The notes under the pieces were generated by a model. It saw only the letters and a list, made by a program, of their open reading frames with translations. It did not search any database and had not been told where the DNA came from. From Candidatus Bipolaricaulota bacterium (GTDB taxonomy: Bacteria; Bipolaricaulota; Bipolaricaulia; UBA7950; UBA9294), in NCBI GenBank assembly GCA_030612485.1, contig JAUWNS010000104.1:1-8114 (forward strand): DNA of 8,114 nt. The letters are read 5' to 3'. This document shows positions 5,708 to 8,114 of this stretch, piece by piece. Both the position numbers and the translations under genes were made by a program. The number at the start of each line of letters is the position of its first letter. Position 1 is the stretch's first letter.

Positions 5708-7555
5708 ATGAACCGGAGAACGATTGTGATCCTGGTAATGGTTGTGCTTCTCCTGGCTCTATTCCTGGGCTTGGGGACAGCGGCCGCCCTAGCACATAAC
5801 AATCTGACACTGGAACTGGTGAGCCAGCTCAGGGGATCAACCTACGCTGTCTACGTGGTGGGCGACTACGCTTACATCGGCGAGGGGCCCAGGCTGGTGA
5901 TTTTGGACATCTCCAACCCAACCAACCCCACAGAGGTGGGCCGCACCGACGTGCTCCCCGGCGTTGTGGAGGACGTTCACGTGGTGGGAGACTACGCCTA
6001 CGTCGCCGATGGGCAAGGTGGCCTTCGCGTCATCTCGGTTGTGGACGAGGCGAATCCCACCGAGGTCGGCTTCTTCGACACAGGCTATGCATATGGCATT
6101 CACGTCGTAGGAGACTACGCCTACGTCACCGATGGAAGTGAGGGTCTTGGTGTGATCTCGGTTGCGGACAAGGCGAACCCCACGGAGGTAAGCTACTTCG
6201 ACACGCCTGGCAGTGCAAGGGGTGTTCATGTCGTTGGCGACTACGCCTACATCGCCGATGAGGCCGAGGGCCTGCGGGTCATCTCCGTTGCAGACAAGGC
6301 GAACCCAACCGAGGTGGGCTTCTTCGACACGCCCGGCTATGCATACGGCGTTCACGTGGTGGGCGACTACGCCTACATCGCCGATGAGGCCGAGGGCCTG
6401 CGGGTCATCTCCGTTGCAGACAAGGCCAACCCCAGCGAGGTAGGTTTCCTTGAGACTGCTAGGGCATTTGGCGTTCACGTGGTGGGCGACTACGCTTACG
6501 TCGCCGATTCTGGTGAGGGCCTGCGGGTCATCTCGGTGGTCGACAAGGCGAACCCCACCGAGGTGGGGTTTCTGGACACGGCTGGCTATGCATATGGCGT
6601 TCACGTCATGGGGAACTACGCCTATGTCGCCAATGGGGGGAATGGCCTTCGTGTCATCTCGGTTTCGGACAAGGCGGACCCAACCAAGGTAGGCTACTTC
6701 GACACGGCTGGCTATGCATACCAGGTTCAGGTTGTAGGGGACCACGCATATGTGGCCGATTTCATGGAGGGCCTACGTGTCATCTCGGTTGCCGACAAGG
6801 CCAATCCCAGCGAGGTGGGCTACTTCGACACGCCTGGCTCGGCATATGGCGTTCACGTCATGGGGGACTACGCCTACGTCGCCGATGGGGGGAGTGGCCT
6901 TCGTGTCATCTCGGTGACGGACAAAGCCAATCCCAGCGAGGTGGGCTTCCTGGACACGCCAGGCTCGGCATTTGGCGTTCACGTGGTGGGTGATTACGCC
7001 TACGTCGCCGATTATAGAGAGGGCCTGCGTGTCATCTCGGTTGCGGACAAGGCTAACCCCACCGAGGTCGGTTTCCTCGATACGCCTGGCCAGGCAAGGG
7101 ACGTTCATGTTGTTGGGGACTATGCCTATGTCGCTGACTGGGAGAGTGGCCTACGTATCATCTCCGTTGCCGATAAAGCGGACCCCACCGAGATCGGGGT
7201 TTTCGAGATGGCTGGCCGTGCTCAACACGTTTACGTAGAAGAGGACTACGCCTACGTCTGCGATACGTCCAGCCTTCGGGTCGTCTCGGTGGTGGACAAG
7301 GCCAACCCCATCGAGGTCGGGCTCTTCCACACAGGCTTGCAATGTGACGTTCACGTCATGGGGGACTACGCCTACATCGCTAACGATTGGAAGGGCCTTG
7401 AGATTGTCTCAGTTTCCAATAAGGCGAATCCGACCGAAGTCGCCTTCTTCGATACGGCCGGCCGGGCAGAGGGCGTTCACGTGGTGGGGAACTACGCCTA
7501 CGTTGCCGATGGGGACGGTGGGCTGGTCATCCTGCGCATCTTTGGGCTTCGCTAA
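5708..7555 (+). CDS. Secreted 14-repeat LVIVD-type beta-propeller protein
   Basis: 615 residues. Residues 1-29 are a signal peptide: MNRR, a hydrophobic core of about 20 residues, and an ALA cleavage site before His30. The mature protein is almost entirely repeats: 13 complete units of 40-42 residues (48-589) and a 26-residue truncated one (590-615). The consensus runs VHVVGDYAYVAD, then GLRVISV, DKANPTEV, and a DT.G.A turn. LVILDI in unit 1 and LVILRI in the last unit tie it to the LVIVD repeat family (PF08309, COG5276). The N-terminal segment LELVSQLRGSTYA (35-47) resembles the part missing from unit 14, so it probably supplies the closing strand, giving 14 blades in total. There is no transmembrane anchor, sorting signal or enzymatic domain. 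Its role is unknown; adhesion, ligand binding or envelope scaffolding are possible. The only cysteines in the protein, 518 and 546, are both in divergent unit 12. Confidence 0.88.
   Translation: MNRRTIVILVMVVLLLALFLGLGTAAALAHNNLTLELVSQLRGSTYAVYVVGDYAYIGEGPRLVILDISNPTNPTEVGRTDVLPGVVEDVHVVGDYAYVADGQGGLRVISVVDEANPTEVGFFDTGYAYGIHVVGDYAYVTDGSEGLGVISVADKANPTEVSYFDTPGSARGVHVVGDYAYIADEAEGLRVISVADKANPTEVGFFDTPGYAYGVHVVGDYAYIADEAEGLRVISVADKANPSEVGFLETARAFGVHVVGDYAYVADSGEGLRVISVVDKANPTEVGFLDTAGYAYGVHVMGNYAYVANGGNGLRVISVSDKADPTKVGYFDTAGYAYQVQVVGDHAYVADFMEGLRVISVADKANPSEVGYFDTPGSAYGVHVMGDYAYVADGGSGLRVISVTDKANPSEVGFLDTPGSAFGVHVVGDYAYVADYREGLRVISVADKANPTEVGFLDTPGQARDVHVVGDYAYVADWESGLRIISVADKADPTEIGVFEMAGRAQHVYVEEDYAYVCDTSSLRVVSVVDKANPIEVGLFHTGLQCDVHVMGDYAYIANDWKGLEIVSVSNKANPTEVAFFDTAGRAEGVHVVGNYAYVADGDGGLVILRIFGLR
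5849..7552 (+). repeat. In-gene tandem repeat of about 126 bp, 14 units
   Basis: Units start at residues 48, 90, 131, 173, 215, 256, 298, 340, 382, 424, 466, 508, 548 and 590. Most are 42 codons; units 2 and 5 are 41, unit 12 is 40 and unit 14 is cut at 26. Units 4 and 5 share 65 identical bases (6236-6300 and 6362-6426, exactly 126 bp apart), including synonymous positions. This implies recent duplication or gene conversion. Outer units 1, 12 and 14 are the most diverged. Confidence 0.9.
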
Positions 7556-7563
7556 GGCGTTGG

Positions 7564-7641
7564 TGCCTGGTCTTTATTCTTGGTATTTCGCTTCTCCCTT
7601 GCCAGGCAAATACCGGCTGAAAAGAGATCTTTCCCAAAGAT
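7564..7641 (+). other. Structured 3' flank of the propeller gene (possible terminator or pseudoknot)
   Basis: TGCCTGG (7564-7570) complements CCAGGCA (7602-7608), and GGTATTT (7582-7588) complements AAATACC (7608-7614). Arms in this order could form an H-type pseudoknot or two alternative stems. A third hairpin, ATCTTT-CCC-AAAGAT, follows at 7627-7641. No U-tract is present. From 7642 to 7751 I see no gene or other structure. Confidence 0.35.
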
Positions 7642-7751
7642 GCAACATAGCTGGATGAAATAGAAGACGGAACGGCAATGCAGAGCGAGCAGTCCCTCAT
7701 TACAAACCTGCGGACCCCACGAGCCACACCCCCGTCAAGGAGACACTCTAC

Positions 7752-7787
7752 TTGACAACGGCATGCCCGTCACCTGTAAAATACAAT
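7752..7787 (+). promoter_or_regulatory. Promoter of the avidin-family gene
   Basis: TTGACA (7752-7757) is a perfect -35. The -10 region at 7775-7787 is ambiguous: TGTAAA at 17 bp spacing, TAAAAT (7777-7782) at 19 bp, or TACAAT (7782-7787) at 24 bp. Transcription would start around 7788, leaving a leader of about 50 nt with a GC-rich stretch (7790-7812). The avidin gene therefore has its own transcription unit. Confidence 0.6.
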
Positions 7788-7838
7788 GGCCGACCCCGGG
7801 CTTGGGCTGCCTTACCTGACTAAGCTGGAGGAGATACG

Positions 7839-8114
7839 ATGCAACTTGCAGGAGTTTGGGAGAACGAGCACGGCTCGATCATGGAGATCACCGTAGAAGA
7901 TGGCCGAATCGAGGGGCTGTACAGCTCACACACCGGCGAGACCGGAACGTACCGTGTCGTCGGATTGGCGGACCCCGAGCCGGGCGGCGGGAGTCAGACG
8001 TTTGCGTTTGTGATCTGCTGGCGCCCTCTGGGCAGTCAAGCCGTCGAATCCGAGGGGCACTGGGTGTCCGCGTTCGTCGGACAGCTTCAGATGATCGACA
8101 GGGAGGAAACGCTG
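7839..8114 (+). CDS. Avidin/streptavidin-family biotin-binding protein, 3' partial
   Basis: The first 92 codons are visible and the frame runs off the window. The ATG follows GGAGG (7827-7831) by 7 nt. The protein begins directly with the first avidin strand, MQLAGVWENEHGS, with no signal peptide, so it is probably cytoplasmic, unlike secreted avidin and streptavidin. Aligned by eye to streptavidin: Asn9 and Ser13 correspond to Asn23 and Ser27 (ureido ring contacts), Tyr28 and Ser30 (GLYSSHTG) to Tyr43 and Ser45, Trp61 (VICWRPL) to Trp79, and Trp75 (GHWVSAFVGQL) to Trp92. Ser71 fits Ser88, while Thr90 appears replaced by Gly73. The counterparts of Trp108 and Asp128 lie beyond the window. High-affinity biotin binding is likely but unproven. 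The family is PF01382, usually 120-180 residues, so about 30-40 residues are probably missing. No biotin gene is in view. Confidence 0.92.
   Translation, partial: MQLAGVWENEHGSIMEITVEDGRIEGLYSSHTGETGTYRVVGLADPEPGGGSQTFAFVICWRPLGSQAVESEGHWVSAFVGQLQMIDREETL

Noticed and set aside
5837..6745. Long antisense open frame (302 codons) under the propeller, with a similar one at 6773-7108
   Set aside because: It is the reverse complement of the tandem repeats; a stop-free frame in one unit recurs in all. It has no ribosome-binding site and the sense strand has a signal peptide and a clear family match.
5849..7552. CRISPR-like or VNTR array reading of the 126-bp repeats
   Set aside because: Units are contiguous, in frame and protein-coding, with no spacers of uniform length.
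5708..8114. Propeller and avidin genes as one functional system
   Set aside because: One product is exported and the other is probably cytoplasmic; 283 bp with structured RNA and a separate promoter lie between them. Adjacency alone is not evidence.

Overview
The window is bacterial DNA of moderately high GC. It has compact genes with Shine-Dalgarno or leaderless starts and sigma70-like promoters, and no tRNA, rRNA, CRISPR array or intact mobile element. The mix suggests an uncultured-type or deep-branching anaerobic or thermophilic bacterium: a PEP/pyruvate-binding protein without a phosphohistidine domain, a bifunctional phosphoglucose/phosphomannose isomerase, a remnant of an adenosine-specific kinase, and an LVIVD-type propeller. 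A lineage such as Bipolaricaulota (Acetothermia) would fit, but that is a guess from gene flavour.

Layout. (1) 2-1474 (+) is the C-terminal 490 residues of a PPDK N-terminal-domain (PEP/pyruvate-binding) protein, cut by the window edge. (2) 1619-2695 (+) is a complete UgpC/MsmK/MalK-type sugar ABC transporter ATPase with no permease genes beside it. It ends at a strong hairpin (2740-2787). (3) 2696-3269 is a convergent intergenic region with no credible gene. It holds an 8-nt-period array, two diverged copies of a roughly 100-bp repeat, a 9-nt-period array and a nested inverted repeat. (4) 5242-3270 (-) is a two-gene operon: bifunctional phosphoglucose/phosphomannose isomerase followed, with a 4-bp ATGA overlap, by a sugar-phosphate nucleotidyltransferase. 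A good promoter (TCGACA-17-TATCAT) puts the transcription start almost on the isomerase ATG, so the mRNA is probably leaderless. (5) 5254-5463 (+) is a decayed C-terminal fragment of an adenosine-specific kinase that lacks its N-terminus and an internal 8-residue block. (6) 5708-7555 (+) is a secreted beta-propeller protein of 14 repeats of about 42 residues, whose N-terminal strand appears to complete the truncated last repeat. (7) 7839-8114 (+) is the first 92 codons of an avidin/streptavidin-family protein without a signal peptide, behind its own TTGACA promoter. It runs off the window.

The isomerase and nucleotidyltransferase plausibly act in one route from fructose-6-phosphate/mannose-6-phosphate to an activated sugar, with a phosphomutase supplied from elsewhere. 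The other genes look independently expressed, and I see no multi-gene novel system. The most interesting items are the cytoplasmic avidin-like gene, the kinase remnant whose DNA supplies the -35 of the neighbouring operon, the internally homogenised 14-repeat propeller, and the short-period repeats in the convergent gap.
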